In this document: piece by piece, positions 46,350-56,176 of the stretch | Layout of the letters: every line of letters begins with the position of its first letter | Position numbering within the stretch: position 1 is the stretch's first letter | NCBI RefSeq assembly: GCF_001654865.1 | Contig: NZ_LXEO01000065.1 | Location: 1 to 64,000 of the forward strand | DNA from: Buttiauxella noackiae ATCC 51607 | Lineage (GTDB): Bacteria > Pseudomonadota > Gammaproteobacteria > Enterobacterales > Enterobacteriaceae | Direction: 5' to 3' | Length of the DNA stretch: 64,000 nt | The notes under the pieces: model-generated | Database searches by the model: none | What the model saw: only the letters and a program-made list of their open reading frames with translations | What the model was told of the DNA's origin: nothing | Program-made: the position numbers and the translations under genes

Positions 46350-47198
46350 TTACTCTTTAAACGCCAGGGCGACTTGTTTCTGGTAGCGCACGGGCGTGAT
46401 GCCATAGCGTTGGGAAAAAGCACGCGTCAGATGTGCCTGATCGGTTAAGCCGCTGGCTGCGGCAACTTGAGCAGCCAGCATACCATTCGTCAGTAATCGC
46501 TTAGCGTGCCAAAGACGAATTGCCATGAGCATCTGGTGGGGGGTGACGTGGAAGTGCGCTTTGAACGTGCGTTGAAAGTGATAAGGGCTAAGCGAAACTA
46601 CGGCCGCGAGCTCATCAAGCGTCACCGGCTGCATATAGTTATCGTGCAGATAGTCCCGAATTTGTTCAAAGCGGTGTGCCGACTCTTTCGGCCCGGACGG
46701 TAAGTGGCGAGCGTATGGTTGGAAAGTTTCGATGAGATTCAGTAACAGGCTCTGCTGTGCCAGAGCATCATTCTCGCTCCATAAGCCATTAATCAATTGT
46801 GAAATATGACCTGCCCGCAGCGGGTCGTGTTTGACCACATCACTAAATGACCAGTTACGTGAGCCGGTAACTGACTCGAGGATCTCCGGTTCAAGATAAA
46901 TCATGCGGTACTGCCAACCATCTTCGGTTGCTGCTTCGCCGGTATGGAGCTCGTCGGGGTTCATCAACACTATCGAATCTGTAGCTGCGACATGCTGAAC
47001 ACCACGATAACGGAAACGCTCAGCGCCCCAGGTTACCGTGCCAATGCCAAAAGCTTCATGGGTATGCGGTTCAAAGGCGTAACGCGAAATATGAGCGTGA
47101 TAAAGCTCAACACCGGGCAATTGCGGCAGATGCCGAAATTGGGCTTTGTCTTTTTCATCGTTGAATTGGTCAGGTACGCCTTGCACGTTAATCTCCAT
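46350..47198 (-). CDS. AraC-family transcriptional regulator (not in K-12 at this site)
   Basis: A 282-residue protein. The N-terminal cupin sensor domain (about 25-165, with HISRYAFEPHTHEAFGIGTVTWGAERFRYRG) is of the AraC-binding type. A C-terminal AraC/XylS DNA-binding domain with two helix-turn-helix units follows (VTLDELAAVVSLSPYHFQRTFKAHFHVTPHQ and AAQVAAASGLTDQAHLTRAFSQRYGITPVRYQK). It lies 68 bases upstream of ytfF on the same strand, so it may regulate that exporter. AraC-EamA pairs of this kind are common. Ligand unknown; I do not recognise a named gene. Confidence 0.85.
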   Translation of the reverse strand: MEINVQGVPDQFNDEKDKAQFRHLPQLPGVELYHAHISRYAFEPHTHEAFGIGTVTWGAERFRYRGVQHVAATDSIVLMNPDELHTGEAATEDGWQYRMIYLEPEILESVTGSRNWSFSDVVKHDPLRAGHISQLINGLWSENDALAQQSLLLNLIETFQPYARHLPSGPKESAHRFEQIRDYLHDNYMQPVTLDELAAVVSLSPYHFQRTFKAHFHVTPHQMLMAIRLWHAKRLLTNGMLAAQVAAASGLTDQAHLTRAFSQRYGITPVRYQKQVALAFKE

Positions 47199-47249
47199 CT
47201 GGACACCCCATCAGTATAGGGGCGTCCATGTTTAACGGAAAGTTAACAT

Positions 47250-48098
47250 TTACAGCACGGCACGCAGGCTTTCTGCAAGCGTAGTGGTTGGACGACCAAT
47301 CAGCGCGCTCAACTGACGGCTGTCATCAAACAAGCCACCTTTGGATGCGCCAACATCAGAATTTGCCAACAGCTCCGCCAGGCCTTCAGGTAAACCCGCA
47401 CCTAACAATGCTGCTTTAAAATCAGCTTCTGGCAGATTTTGATAAACCACGGTTTTACCGCTCTGTTTAGTCAGTTCAGCAGCCAGTTCGGACAGCGTCC
47501 AGCCGTGGTCGCCCGCTAATTCGTAAACTTTGCCCGCCTGGTTTTCCAGAGTCATCACTTTTGCGGCGGCTGCCGCATAATCCGCGCGCGTTGCAGAAGC
47601 GATTTTTCCCTCGCCTGCGCTACCAATAAACACGCCGTGTTGCAGTGCTGGTGGCACGCTGGCGAGATAGTTTTCGGTATACCAGCCGTTGCGTAGCAGC
47701 ACAAATGGAATGCCTGATTCTTTCAGCATTTTTTCAGTAGCGATGTGTTCATCAGCCAGACCCAGCGGGGAAGAATCAACATGCAACAGGCTGGTGTAAG
47801 CAATCAGCTCCACACCCGCTTCTTTAGCAGCTTCAATTACGTTGCGATGCTGAACCGCACGTTGTCCGACTTCACTTGAAGAGATAAGCAGCAGTTTTTC
47901 AACGCCCGCCAGCGCCTGCACTAGCGCCGCTTTATCTTCATAGCTGGCAGCACGCACCTGAACACCACGCTCAGCAAATGATTGAATTTTTGCCGGGTTA
48001 CGCACGATGGCAACCAATTGGTTAGCTGCAACGGTATTCAGTAAATCTTCAACAACGAGTTGGCCTAGTTGGCCGGAAGCTCCGGTAATCGCGATCAT
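47250..48098 (-). CDS. qorB: NAD(P)H:quinone oxidoreductase QorB (YtfG)
   Basis: A 282-residue SDR/NmrA-like enzyme that reduces quinones with NADPH in the E. coli homologue (286 residues). The N-terminal nucleotide-binding motif is AITGASGQLGQLVVEDLL (residues 3-20). Several helices follow, with no membrane segment. Divergent from the redox-type regulator ytfH with 90 bases between; an inverted repeat in that gap is a likely shared operator. Confidence 0.94.
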   Translation of the reverse strand: MIAITGASGQLGQLVVEDLLNTVAANQLVAIVRNPAKIQSFAERGVQVRAASYEDKAALVQALAGVEKLLLISSSEVGQRAVQHRNVIEAAKEAGVELIAYTSLLHVDSSPLGLADEHIATEKMLKESGIPFVLLRNGWYTENYLASVPPALQHGVFIGSAGEGKIASATRADYAAAAAKVMTLENQAGKVYELAGDHGWTLSELAAELTKQSGKTVVYQNLPEADFKAALLGAGLPEGLAELLANSDVGASKGGLFDDSRQLSALIGRPTTTLAESLRAVL

Positions 48099-48148
48099 GG
48101 TAAATCTCCTGTGGATTTCTGGTTAAGTTGTGTCAAAATATCACTATC

Positions 48149-48165
48149 ACTAACTTTTAGTAAGT
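48149..48165. promoter_or_regulatory. Likely YtfH operator in the qorB-ytfH gap
   Basis: Inverted repeat ACTAAC-TTTTA-GTAAGT (5 of 6 positions symmetrical) lies midway between the divergent starts. HxlR/YodB-type regulators commonly bind ACTTAC-N5-GTAAGT-like sites next to their own genes. Tentative. Confidence 0.55.
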
Positions 48166-48188
48166 ACGCACAAAAAGGTAAGTATGAA

Positions 48189-48581
48189 ATGAGTGTAGTT
48201 GAAACCCGTCCACTGTCCTTAACTGAGCAAATGCGTGATGGTAATTTATTCGCCGAGCAGTGCCCGTCGCGCGATGTGTTAAAACACGTCACCAGCCGCT
48301 GGGGCGTGTTAATTCTGGTGGCCTTGCAGAGTGGGACTCATCGTTTCAGCGACCTGCGCCGTAAGATGGGTGGGGTGAGTGAAAAAATGCTCGCCCAAAC
48401 GCTGCAATGGCTGGAAGCAGATGGCTTTGTGAATCGAATATCCTACCCGGTTGTGCCGCCGCATGTGGAATACAGCCTGACGCCGCTGGGCGAAGAAGTG
48501 GCCGTGAAAGTTGCTGCGTTAGCCGACTGGATAGAAGAGAATTTGCCAAGGGTTATGGCGTCCCGAAAACGGGACGCCTGA
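48189..48581 (+). CDS. ytfH: HxlR-family winged-helix regulator YtfH
   Basis: A 130-residue transcription factor. The HxlR domain covers most of it, with CPSRDVLKHVTSRWGVLILVAL (Cys 26 and its surroundings, a possible redox switch as in QorR/YodB) and the winged helix FSDLRRKMGGVSEKMLAQTLQWLEADGFV. I used MSVVETRPLSLTEQ at 48189; extension upstream would run through the operator and into qorB. Four residues longer than E. coli at the N-terminus. Confidence 0.93.
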   Translation: MSVVETRPLSLTEQMRDGNLFAEQCPSRDVLKHVTSRWGVLILVALQSGTHRFSDLRRKMGGVSEKMLAQTLQWLEADGFVNRISYPVVPPHVEYSLTPLGEEVAVKVAALADWIEENLPRVMASRKRDA

Positions 48582-48585
48582 GAAA

Positions 48586-50517
48586 TTACTTACTCAAATC
48601 AAGCTGATAAATCGCAAAACCGATTTCGTCGCTGCCGACATTTTTCATCGGATATTGGCCTTTTTCTTTGATAAATGCCGCCGCTTTTTCACCCGGTGAG
48701 GTTTCAAAGCGAATATCTAACGGCTGATTGCTGTGAATCGGAGCCAGGCGCCAGTTGTTATCAGCAGCCGGGTGGATCTCTTTGCTTGCCGTAATCCAGT
48801 TCGCCAGAACCGAACGGTTTTCATCTGGAGACGCGAAAGCGATATGGTTATCGCCTGTACCTGCAAACTTGCCGCCGTAAGCGCGATAGTTATTGGTCGC
48901 TACCAGGAAAGTCGCGTTAGGGTCGATTGGCTTGCCTTTAAACGTCAGCCCTTTGATTCGCTCGGCATTCGGGTTCACTATCTGGCATTCGCCGTCGTAA
49001 CGTGCAGGTTGTGACACATCAATCTGGTAATCCACGCCGTCGATAACATCAAAGTTATAGGTGCGGAAACCGTCCCAGTTAATCAGCGACTGCGGTTTAG
49101 TGCTGTTCACATCAATCTGATTAAACTGCCCGGCGGAACATTCCAGCCACTCTTTAACCTCTTTGCCAGTGGCTTTCACCACCACCAGCGTATTAGGGTA
49201 AAGATACAAATCTGCGGCGTTACGGAACGTTAACTGGCCTTTTTCCACTTCCACAAAACTGGCCGGGTCATTCTTACGCCCGCCAACTTTAAATGGCGCA
49301 GCAGCGGAAAGTACCGGCAAGTTTGCAAGGTCCGGGTCGCCCTGAATGTATTTCTCAACGTAGGCGAGCTGGGCGTTATTCACTACCTGCACCGTCGGGT
49401 CATCCTGAACCAACGCAAGGTAGCTATACATGTTGTCTGATGATTTGCCGATTGGCTTACTGACGAACTCGCGCGTGGCATCGTGATCGTGCTTCATCAC
49501 TTCCACCAGTTTGGCATCTTCTGGCACCAGTGCTTTCTTCGCCACGCTGTCATAAATTGGGCGCGCTTCCGCTTTGCTGCTGGTCACTTTCCATGCGCCG
49601 CTATCGTTGTTCAACACTAAATCAACCACGCCCAGGTGGTCGCCCCACATACCAGGCATCACCGCTGGAATACCGTTCAGCGTGCCTTTCTCAAGATCGA
49701 CACCTTTGATATTGGCAAAGTCTTTGCCCGGGAACACGGCGTGGGCGTGGCCAAAGAGAATCGCATCCACGCCGGGTACTTCGCTGAGGTAATAAACTGA
49801 GTTTTCAGCCATCGCATGATACGGGTCGCTGGACAGGCCAGAGTGGGCGATAACGACCACTAAATCTGCCCCGTTTTTACGCATCTCAGGCACGTAATGA
49901 CGGGCAGTTTCGGTAATATCTTTCACCGTAACTTTGCCTTCGAGATTGGTTTTATCCCACGTCATAATTTGCGGAGGAACAAAACCGATATAGCCGATGC
50001 GCAGCGTCTGCTCTTTGCCATCTTTATCTTTAACGGCAGTTTCTTTAATCACATAAGGCGTGAATAGCGGTTTATTGGTTTTGGCATCAATGATATTGGC
50101 ATTCACATAAGGGAATTTCGCGCCCGATAGCGCCATATGCAGGTAATCGAGGCCATAATTAAATTCGTGATTGCCCAGGTTTCCCACCGCATAATCCAGC
50201 GTATTGAGCGCTTTATAAACCGGGTGAATATCGCCTTTTTTCAGGCCTTTTGCCGCCATGTAATCCCCGAGCGGACTGCCCTGAATCAGGTCACCGTTAT
50301 CGACCAGTACACTGTTTAACGTTTCACCACGCGCGGCGTTGATTAAACTTGCCGTACGCACCAGTCCAAATTTTTCCGTAGAGGTATCTTTGTAGTAATC
50401 GAAATCCATCATATTGCTGTGGAGATCGCTGGTTTCCAGGATACGGAGGTCAACGGTTGCCGCATGAGCGCTGGTAGCAACCAGCATGGCAAGCATCGTT
50501 GCGCTAAACTTGATCAT
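48586..50517 (-). CDS. cpdB: Periplasmic 2',3'-cyclic-nucleotide phosphodiesterase/3'-nucleotidase
   Basis: A 643-residue periplasmic enzyme that salvages nucleosides from 2',3'-cyclic nucleotides and 3'-nucleotides. It has a signal peptide ([19 protein letters not shown]), a metallophosphatase domain ([46 protein letters not shown]) and a C-terminal 5'-nucleotidase domain with [11 protein letters not shown]. Divergent from cysQ; convergent with ytfH with four bases between. Confidence 0.97.
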   Translation of the reverse strand: MIKFSATMLAMLVATSAHAATVDLRILETSDLHSNMMDFDYYKDTSTEKFGLVRTASLINAARGETLNSVLVDNGDLIQGSPLGDYMAAKGLKKGDIHPVYKALNTLDYAVGNLGNHEFNYGLDYLHMALSGAKFPYVNANIIDAKTNKPLFTPYVIKETAVKDKDGKEQTLRIGYIGFVPPQIMTWDKTNLEGKVTVKDITETARHYVPEMRKNGADLVVVIAHSGLSSDPYHAMAENSVYYLSEVPGVDAILFGHAHAVFPGKDFANIKGVDLEKGTLNGIPAVMPGMWGDHLGVVDLVLNNDSGAWKVTSSKAEARPIYDSVAKKALVPEDAKLVEVMKHDHDATREFVSKPIGKSSDNMYSYLALVQDDPTVQVVNNAQLAYVEKYIQGDPDLANLPVLSAAAPFKVGGRKNDPASFVEVEKGQLTFRNAADLYLYPNTLVVVKATGKEVKEWLECSAGQFNQIDVNSTKPQSLINWDGFRTYNFDVIDGVDYQIDVSQPARYDGECQIVNPNAERIKGLTFKGKPIDPNATFLVATNNYRAYGGKFAGTGDNHIAFASPDENRSVLANWITASKEIHPAADNNWRLAPIHSNQPLDIRFETSPGEKAAAFIKEKGQYPMKNVGSDEIGFAIYQLDLSK

Positions 50518-50705
50518 GATAAAAGGTCCTTTTTAGAGGTAGGCCGCAAAAGGCTATGTATATAAACGTTGTTGCTTACATTTTTGTGAAGTGTGCCAGA
50601 AATGAGAAGCGTTAAACCGGAATCGCTTCACAGATAGCGCATAAAGACGCAATGAGATATAAGTAAAACAATAGGTTATTTGCATGACACAACATGAGGT
50701 GGAGA

Positions 50706-51452
50706 ATGTTAGATAAAATTTGCCAACTGGCTCGGGAGGCTGGAGCTGCCATCATGCAGGTGTATGAAGGGCAAAAGCCGCTAGAGGCGACCCAAAAATC
50801 CGATGACTCGCCGGTCACAGCGGCCGACCTTGCCGCACATGGCATTATCCTGCAAGGGCTGCAAACACTGACGCCGGACATTCCGGTGCTTTCAGAAGAA
50901 GACCCGCAGTCCTGGGAGACGCGTCAAAGCTGGGGGCGTTACTGGCTGGTCGATCCGCTGGATGGCACCAAAGAGTTCCTGAAACGTAACGGGGAGTTCA
51001 CCGTTAATATCGCACTTATCGAAAATGGTAAAGCGGTGCTGGGCGTCGTGTATGCGCCAGTGCTGAACGTGATGTACAGCGCGGCAGAAGGTAAAGCCTG
51101 GAAAGAGGAGTGCGGCGTACGTAACCAAATCCACGTGCACGATGCCCGTCCACCGCTGGTGGTGATAAGCCGCTCTCATGCTAACAACGATCCGGAACTC
51201 AAAGAGTACCTGCAGCAGATGGGGGAGCATCAGACTACCGCTATTGGCTCATCATTGAAATTCTGTCTGGTGGCAGAAGGGCAGGCACAGCTTTACCCGC
51301 GTTTCGGGCCAACCAATATCTGGGATACCGCAGCAGGCCACGCCGTTGCGTCAGCGGCTGGTGCGCACGTGCATGACTGGCAGGGTAAGCCTCTCGACTA
51401 TACCCCACGCGAATCATTCCTGAATCCAGGTTTTCGGGTCTCTATTTACTGA
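50706..51452 (+). CDS. cysQ: 3'(2'),5'-bisphosphate nucleotidase CysQ
   Basis: A 248-residue lithium-sensitive phosphatase of the inositol monophosphatase family that removes 3'-phosphoadenosine 5'-phosphate formed during sulfate assimilation. Metal-binding motifs SEEDP (about 62), DPLDGTKEF (about 85-93) and WDTAAGHAV are present. Start [13 protein letters not shown] has GGTGGAG before it; an ATG four codons upstream is an alternative. Its end overlaps the convergent ytfJ end by 11 bases. Confidence 0.96.
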   Translation: MLDKICQLAREAGAAIMQVYEGQKPLEATQKSDDSPVTAADLAAHGIILQGLQTLTPDIPVLSEEDPQSWETRQSWGRYWLVDPLDGTKEFLKRNGEFTVNIALIENGKAVLGVVYAPVLNVMYSAAEGKAWKEECGVRNQIHVHDARPPLVVISRSHANNDPELKEYLQQMGEHQTTAIGSSLKFCLVAEGQAQLYPRFGPTNIWDTAAGHAVASAAGAHVHDWQGKPLDYTPRESFLNPGFRVSIY

Positions 51453-51999
51453 GCAACTCTTGCAGCAGGCGCATGACCTGCTGCACCTCTTCTTGTGTCA
51501 AACCACCATCTTTCGCAAACTGCACTCGACCTTCTTTATCCAGCACTACAATCGCCGAGCTGCCACTCTCCAGCTGCCATGACTTTTGTGCAACACCGTT
51601 GCTATCAACGATAATTTGCGACCATGGATACTGGGTTTTATTGCTCTCAAGACTGCTACGCACAAACATTCCTGTGCCAATAATCGCATCATCGGTATTG
51701 ACGATGGTTGTCGTCTGGTAGCGGTCATGTGGGAATTTAGAGGCTTTAATCGCTTCGATTATCCCGGCATTTTTCTCTTTTGCACTGGTGCGCCCGGCCA
51801 TAAGTTGCAGCACTCGCACTTTTCCAGGTAACTGCGCGCTATTCCAGCTTTTATAGCTAAACTTATCTTTATCGAGCATCAGCTCACCTTTATCCGTAAT
51901 ACCGATAGGTGAGACTCGGTGATTTTTCTCAAAAGTATGGGCCGATGCCGCAAGGGGTAACAACAGCAAGGCAAGCGCAAGGGTAGTACGTAGGGACAT
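51442..51999 (-). CDS. ytfJ: Periplasmic thioredoxin-fold protein YtfJ
   Basis: A 185-residue protein with a signal peptide ([20 protein letters not shown]) and a thioredoxin-like fold but no CxxC motif. The only recognised family is YtfJ/HI_0045; the role is unknown. AAGGAGTC precedes the ATG. Convergent overlap with cysQ. Confidence 0.92.
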   Translation of the reverse strand: MSLRTTLALALLLLPLAASAHTFEKNHRVSPIGITDKGELMLDKDKFSYKSWNSAQLPGKVRVLQLMAGRTSAKEKNAGIIEAIKASKFPHDRYQTTTIVNTDDAIIGTGMFVRSSLESNKTQYPWSQIIVDSNGVAQKSWQLESGSSAIVVLDKEGRVQFAKDGGLTQEEVQQVMRLLQELLSK

Positions 52000-52322
52000 G
52001 ATGACTCCTTATTATATGCAGGTGATCGGACCACTTATTATGACGTTTTAATCATATGTGCTGAATAGCCATCTGTCCCGCAACAACGATGCCAGTTTGC
52101 GGGTGACCGCACATATCCCTGTAATTTGAAGGCTTAAACTAAGTTTTGTTTACATTTGCAAAGATTATTCTGAGAAATTGTAATCAAACCGTAAATAAGA
52201 TTGTGCAAACTAGGTGCCAGTTTGTATATGGGCTATAGTTTCCAGGCACCAAATTTTTCGCCTCGTTTTGTCGGACCAAATGTGGAACCGCAGGGGTGTT
52301 AACACTGCAGGAGAGAAGAAGA
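52000..52322. other. ytfJ/ytfK divergent intergenic region
   Basis: About 320 bases without a gene. A possible -10 box TATAGT (52234-52239) lies about 85 bases before ytfK, with no clear -35. I see no RNA gene or repeat. Confidence 0.5.
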
Positions 52323-52529
52323 ATGAAAATTTTCCAACGGTACAACCCGCTTCAGGTGGCGAAGTACGTGAAAATCCTGTTCCGTGGACGGTTGTACATC
52401 AAGGACGTTGGCGCTTTTGAATTTGATAAGGGCAAAATTCTTATCCCAAAAGTGAAAGATAAGCAGCATTTATCCGTTATGTCTGAAGTAAACCGCCAGG
52501 TTATTCGTATGCAGGCGGAAATGGCTTAA
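52323..52529 (+). CDS. ytfK: Small DUF1107 protein YtfK
   Basis: A 68-residue cytosolic basic protein. The E. coli homologue stimulates (p)ppGpp accumulation by SpoT under phosphate or fatty-acid starvation. The sequence [22 protein letters not shown] is almost unchanged. I used ATG 52323 with GGAGAGAAG upstream; an earlier GTG would add nine residues containing the ribosome-binding site. An ERIC element starts one base after its stop. Confidence 0.95.
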   Translation: MKIFQRYNPLQVAKYVKILFRGRLYIKDVGAFEFDKGKILIPKVKDKQHLSVMSEVNRQVIRMQAEMA

Positions 52530-52530
52530 A

Positions 52531-52652
52531 TACCCATCATATTTCAAGCCGCAGGTGCGTTGGTTCGCCCCTTACTCCACTCACATAAAGGATGATGTTT
52601 CTGGAGATTAGTGGTCTTTGCCTCGTTACTGTTACTTGAATTATTTAGGGCA
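52531..52652. repeat. ERIC (IRU) element, diverged centre
   Basis: Starts TACCCATCATATTTCAAGCC and ends ACTTGAATTATTTAGGGCA like the copy at 24865 and is of the same length (about 122 bases). Its middle has drifted strongly. It abuts the ytfK stop codon and so lies in the ytfK 3' untranslated RNA. Confidence 0.72.
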
Positions 52653-52663
52653 TTAAAGCGAAG

Positions 52664-52691
52664 TAAAAAAAACGGCACCTGAGGGTGCCGT
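52664..52691 (-). terminator. Terminator after paeA
   Basis: On the minus strand ACGGCACC-CTCA-GGTGCCGT is followed by a run of eight or nine T residues, just beyond the paeA stop. Confidence 0.92.
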
Positions 52692-52713
52692 TAGTGTTTC
52701 TGACGTTTGAGAA

Positions 52714-54051
52714 CTACGCTGCCGATTGTTCTTCTGAATCTGGCAGTTTTGGCGTCAACGGTGTCGGCTTATTGTCGATACGTGTTACCAGCAACTGGTC
52801 GATGCGGTAGTTATCGATATCCACCACTTCGAACTTATACCCGGAGAACTTCACCGAATCGGTACGTTTCGGGATTTTTCGCAGCATAAACATCATAAAG
52901 CCGCCGATGGTTTCGTAATTGCCAGACTGCGGGAACTCGTCGATATCCAGCACGCGCATCACGTCGTCAATCGGCGTTCCGCCCTCAACCAGCCACGAGT
53001 TTTCGTCACGCGCGACAATCTGCTCTTCCATGCCCTGGCCGACCAGGTCACCCATCAACGTGGTCATTACGTCGTTCAGCGTGATGATACCCACCACCAA
53101 CGCATACTCGTTCATGATAACCGCGAAGTCTTCACCGGCGGTTTTGAAGCTTTCCAGCGCTTCGGAGAGCGTCAGTGTATCCGGCACAATCAGTGTATTA
53201 CGCAGATGGACACCGCTGTTGAGTGCCATGCTCTGGTTGCCCAGCACGCGGTTCAGTAGCTCTTTGGAATCCACGTAGCCAACGATGTGGTCGATATCAC
53301 CATTACACACCAGGAATTTGGAGTGTGGGTGCTCGGCAATTTTGTTCTTCAGACTCTGTTCGTCTTCGTGCAAATCAAACCAGATAACGTTTTCGCGCGA
53401 TGTCATGGATGACGGCACAGTACGTGATTCCAGTTCAAACACGTTCTCAATCAGCTCATGTTCTTGCTTACGCAGCACCCCAGCCAGTGCACCAGCTTCA
53501 AACACGGCGTAGACATCATCAGAGGTGATGTCGTCATTACGCACCATCGGCAGTTTGAAAATGCGGAAAATGACGTTTGCCAGGCCGTTAAAGAACCACA
53601 CCAGCGGGCGGAAGATAAACAGACAGAAGCGCATCGGGTTGATGATTCGCAATGCAACAGATTCAGGCGAAATCATACCGATGCGTTTCGGAGTGAGGTC
53701 TGCAAACAGAATGAACAAGCTGGTGACCAGCGTAAAGGAGATGATAAAGCTCAGTTGGTCAGCCATTTCTGGTGAGAAGAAACGCTCCAGAAGTACTTTA
53801 AATGCCGGGGAAAACGCCGCGTCGCCGACGATACCGCCGAGAATTGCCACCGCGTTCAGGCCAATCTGCACCACGGTAAAGAACATGCCAGGACTTTCCT
53901 GCATTTTCAGTACGCGTTGCGCGTTAAGGTTGCCATCATCAGCCAGCAGCTTGAGTTTGATTTTGCGGGAAGCAGCCAGTGAGATCTCCGAAATTGAGAA
54001 GAATGCACTGACGGAAATAAGAAGAAGTATTAATAAAATACTGTTTAACAT
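52714..54051 (-). CDS. paeA: Polyamine exporter PaeA (YtfL), UPF0053/CorC family
   Basis: A 445-residue inner-membrane protein. It has an N-terminal DUF21 domain with about four helices (ILLILLLISVSAFFSISEISLAASRKIK), two CBS domains (about 205-330), and a C-terminal CorC/HlyC transporter-associated domain (about 345-430). E. coli YtfL was renamed PaeA for its role in cadaverine/putrescine export in stationary phase. K-12 has msrA next; here the SPFH-ATPase block intervenes. Confidence 0.94.
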   Translation of the reverse strand: MLNSILLILLLISVSAFFSISEISLAASRKIKLKLLADDGNLNAQRVLKMQESPGMFFTVVQIGLNAVAILGGIVGDAAFSPAFKVLLERFFSPEMADQLSFIISFTLVTSLFILFADLTPKRIGMISPESVALRIINPMRFCLFIFRPLVWFFNGLANVIFRIFKLPMVRNDDITSDDVYAVFEAGALAGVLRKQEHELIENVFELESRTVPSSMTSRENVIWFDLHEDEQSLKNKIAEHPHSKFLVCNGDIDHIVGYVDSKELLNRVLGNQSMALNSGVHLRNTLIVPDTLTLSEALESFKTAGEDFAVIMNEYALVVGIITLNDVMTTLMGDLVGQGMEEQIVARDENSWLVEGGTPIDDVMRVLDIDEFPQSGNYETIGGFMMFMLRKIPKRTDSVKFSGYKFEVVDIDNYRIDQLLVTRIDNKPTPLTPKLPDSEEQSAA

Positions 54052-54230
54052 AGTTTATCCGGCTTAGAGCCAGAGCCTCGGAAGGGTAGTTGAAAATCTA
54101 AGGGTTGATACGTTTTGACTGCCAGTCCGTGGAGGTTGGGCCAGCAATTTCAACGGGTAGTATAGCGTAAGGGTGTATGGGGCTGCCAGAGGGCATAATT
54201 TGGACGATAAATTGAGGCGTCAAAAATTCT

Positions 54231-54266
54231 TGTAGGGCGGGTAAGCGCAACTTCACCCACCCTACA
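54231..54266. repeat. REP-like palindrome at the downstream edge of the accessory operon
   Basis: TGTAGGGCGGGT / ACCCACCCTACA arms around AAGCGCAACTTC, 11 bases after the ATPase stop codon on the + side. It may also shield or end the operon transcript. No T run follows. Confidence 0.65.
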
Positions 54267-54277
54267 ATGGTGATTAA

Positions 54278-56176
54278 TCACCCACCCAGTTTTTCTTCAA
54301 ACCTTAACAAACGCCCGGCATTGCCCAGAACGAGCAGTGTACTTAGGTTATGCAACAGGGCGGCGACCACCGCACCTGAGGCTCCTAGCCAGCCAAATGC
54401 GGCGGCGACGACAATCACCAGCGTCCAGCCCAGCCCAATAAACACATTCATCTGTAAGGTGCGGCGGCACAGGCGGCTTAAGCGTACGCAGGTTCCCAGG
54501 CGGCGTAAGTCCCCGCCAATTAATACAATATCCGCTGATGCCATGGCGATATCCGAGTCACCTGCACCCATCGCAACGCCAACCACACCCGCTTTAATTG
54601 CCAGGGAGTCGTTGATCCCATCGCCGACGACCATTGGCCGGAAGCCATTGTCGATTTGCACGCTGACCTGCTGGAGTTTGTCTGCGGGTAATGCCCCCGC
54701 TATAACGTCTTTAATCCCTACGTTCTTCGCGATGCGTTGTGCCACAGCTTCGCGGTCGCCAGTCAGTAAGAGTTGATGGTTAAGCCCAAGATCACGCAGT
54801 TCCGCCATTGCACTGGCAGCTTCGTCGCGTAAGCTATCGGCCAGTAAAATCCAGCCACGGAAACGCCCCGCCAGCACCAGCCCAACTATCGGGCCATCAT
54901 GTGGTGGTTCTTCCGGTAAATCCGCAACCTGAGTTTTGAGTAGTTCATATCGACCAAGAAACGCGTCACCCGCAGCGGTGGTTGCCGATACGCCCAGCCC
55001 CTGGTGTTCATGGACATTTTCAAGCTGCGGCCATGTGCTTTGAGGGGCGATATTGACCAGCGCCCGGCTTACCGGGTGGTTACTGGTGGCTCCAAGGCTC
55101 GCCGCCAGTGCAGACAGAACTTCAGGCGACTCACCTGCTTCAGGAATCAGCTCATGAAGTTGCAGCTTGCCGTGTGTTAGCGTGCCGGTTTTATCAATAA
55201 TCACTGCATTCAGTTCGGCTAATTCTTCGAGGAAGGCTGCACCACGAATCAAAATACCGTGACGTGCGGCAACAGTTAGCCCAGCAATAGAAGTTGCCGG
55301 CGCGGAGAGCACCAGTGCACAAGGGCAGGCCGCTACCAATACCGCTAACATGGCCTGGTCGTTTTGCGTCAAAAACCAGGTGCTGGCGGCAATCAATAAA
55401 ACCAGCAACAGATAACGCGCAGCGTGACGTTCAAGCAGGCGGGTAATCGGTGGGCTGGCTTGCTCGGCACTTTGCATCAATGCCACTACGCGCCCGAGCG
55501 TTGAGGTTTCACCGATGTGCGTCACTTCAATTCGCAACCGCCCATCAAGATTGATTGCACCACCGTAAACATTCATGCCGGGCTTTACTTCCAGCGGAAC
55601 GGACTCACCGGTGATCGGTGCGGTATCCAGACTCGCCGCTCCTTCCAGCACTCGCCCGTCAGCAGGTAGCCGGTCGCCTGCGCGCACTTCGACAATGTCA
55701 CCAGCTACCAGTTCATGGTTGTCAATTTCGTGCAGATTGCCATCTACGTCAAAGCGTCGCGCCCGGCTGTGGGTCAATTTGCTGAGCGCTTCAATAGCCT
55801 CTTGCGAGCCAATCATACTGCGTTCTTCAAGGATATGGCCGACGATCATAATCAGCGGCAGTAATGCGGCAGTGAGTAAATCCCCGGTCGCCCATGAGCC
55901 AATCAGCGCCAGCGCAACCAGTTGATCGGTGATGCCATGCAAGCTTGGGTAGCGCAGGCTGTAAAAGGCGTGGCGCAATACTGGAATGCCGACCATCAGC
56001 GATGCGGCACCCAGTAAAATATCGGCCACCGCGACTTGATCGGGTGCCAGGCCACGCCATAGCAAACCAAGAATTAATGTGCCGCTGGCGACCAGTGCCA
56101 GTATCAACTGGCGGGTAATCTGCCGTTGTTCCTGATGGCTCAGTGCGCCGCCGGGGTTAACAGTGTGGGTACTCAT
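54278..56176 (-). CDS. P1B-type metal-transporting ATPase, HMA-less, SPFH-linked
   Basis: A 632-residue P-type ATPase. Visible motifs: TGES (189-192, actuator), CPC (284-286, membrane metal site), DKTGT (328-332; Asp328 phosphorylated), HP (367-368, P1B nucleotide domain), TGD (472-474) and GDGIND (518-523). There is no N-terminal heavy-metal-associated domain and no CxxC. The last helix carries HNLST (609-613) where Zn/Cd pumps such as ZntA have a DxGAT-type motif and Cu pumps have MxxSS; this resembles CtpC-like pumps, so metal choice is open. Last gene of the operon; its start overlaps the preceding gene by four bases. Confidence 0.88.
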   Translation of the reverse strand: MSTHTVNPGGALSHQEQRQITRQLILALVASGTLILGLLWRGLAPDQVAVADILLGAASLMVGIPVLRHAFYSLRYPSLHGITDQLVALALIGSWATGDLLTAALLPLIMIVGHILEERSMIGSQEAIEALSKLTHSRARRFDVDGNLHEIDNHELVAGDIVEVRAGDRLPADGRVLEGAASLDTAPITGESVPLEVKPGMNVYGGAINLDGRLRIEVTHIGETSTLGRVVALMQSAEQASPPITRLLERHAARYLLLVLLIAASTWFLTQNDQAMLAVLVAACPCALVLSAPATSIAGLTVAARHGILIRGAAFLEELAELNAVIIDKTGTLTHGKLQLHELIPEAGESPEVLSALAASLGATSNHPVSRALVNIAPQSTWPQLENVHEHQGLGVSATTAAGDAFLGRYELLKTQVADLPEEPPHDGPIVGLVLAGRFRGWILLADSLRDEAASAMAELRDLGLNHQLLLTGDREAVAQRIAKNVGIKDVIAGALPADKLQQVSVQIDNGFRPMVVGDGINDSLAIKAGVVGVAMGAGDSDIAMASADIVLIGGDLRRLGTCVRLSRLCRRTLQMNVFIGLGWTLVIVVAAAFGWLGASGAVVAALLHNLSTLLVLGNAGRLLRFEEKLGG

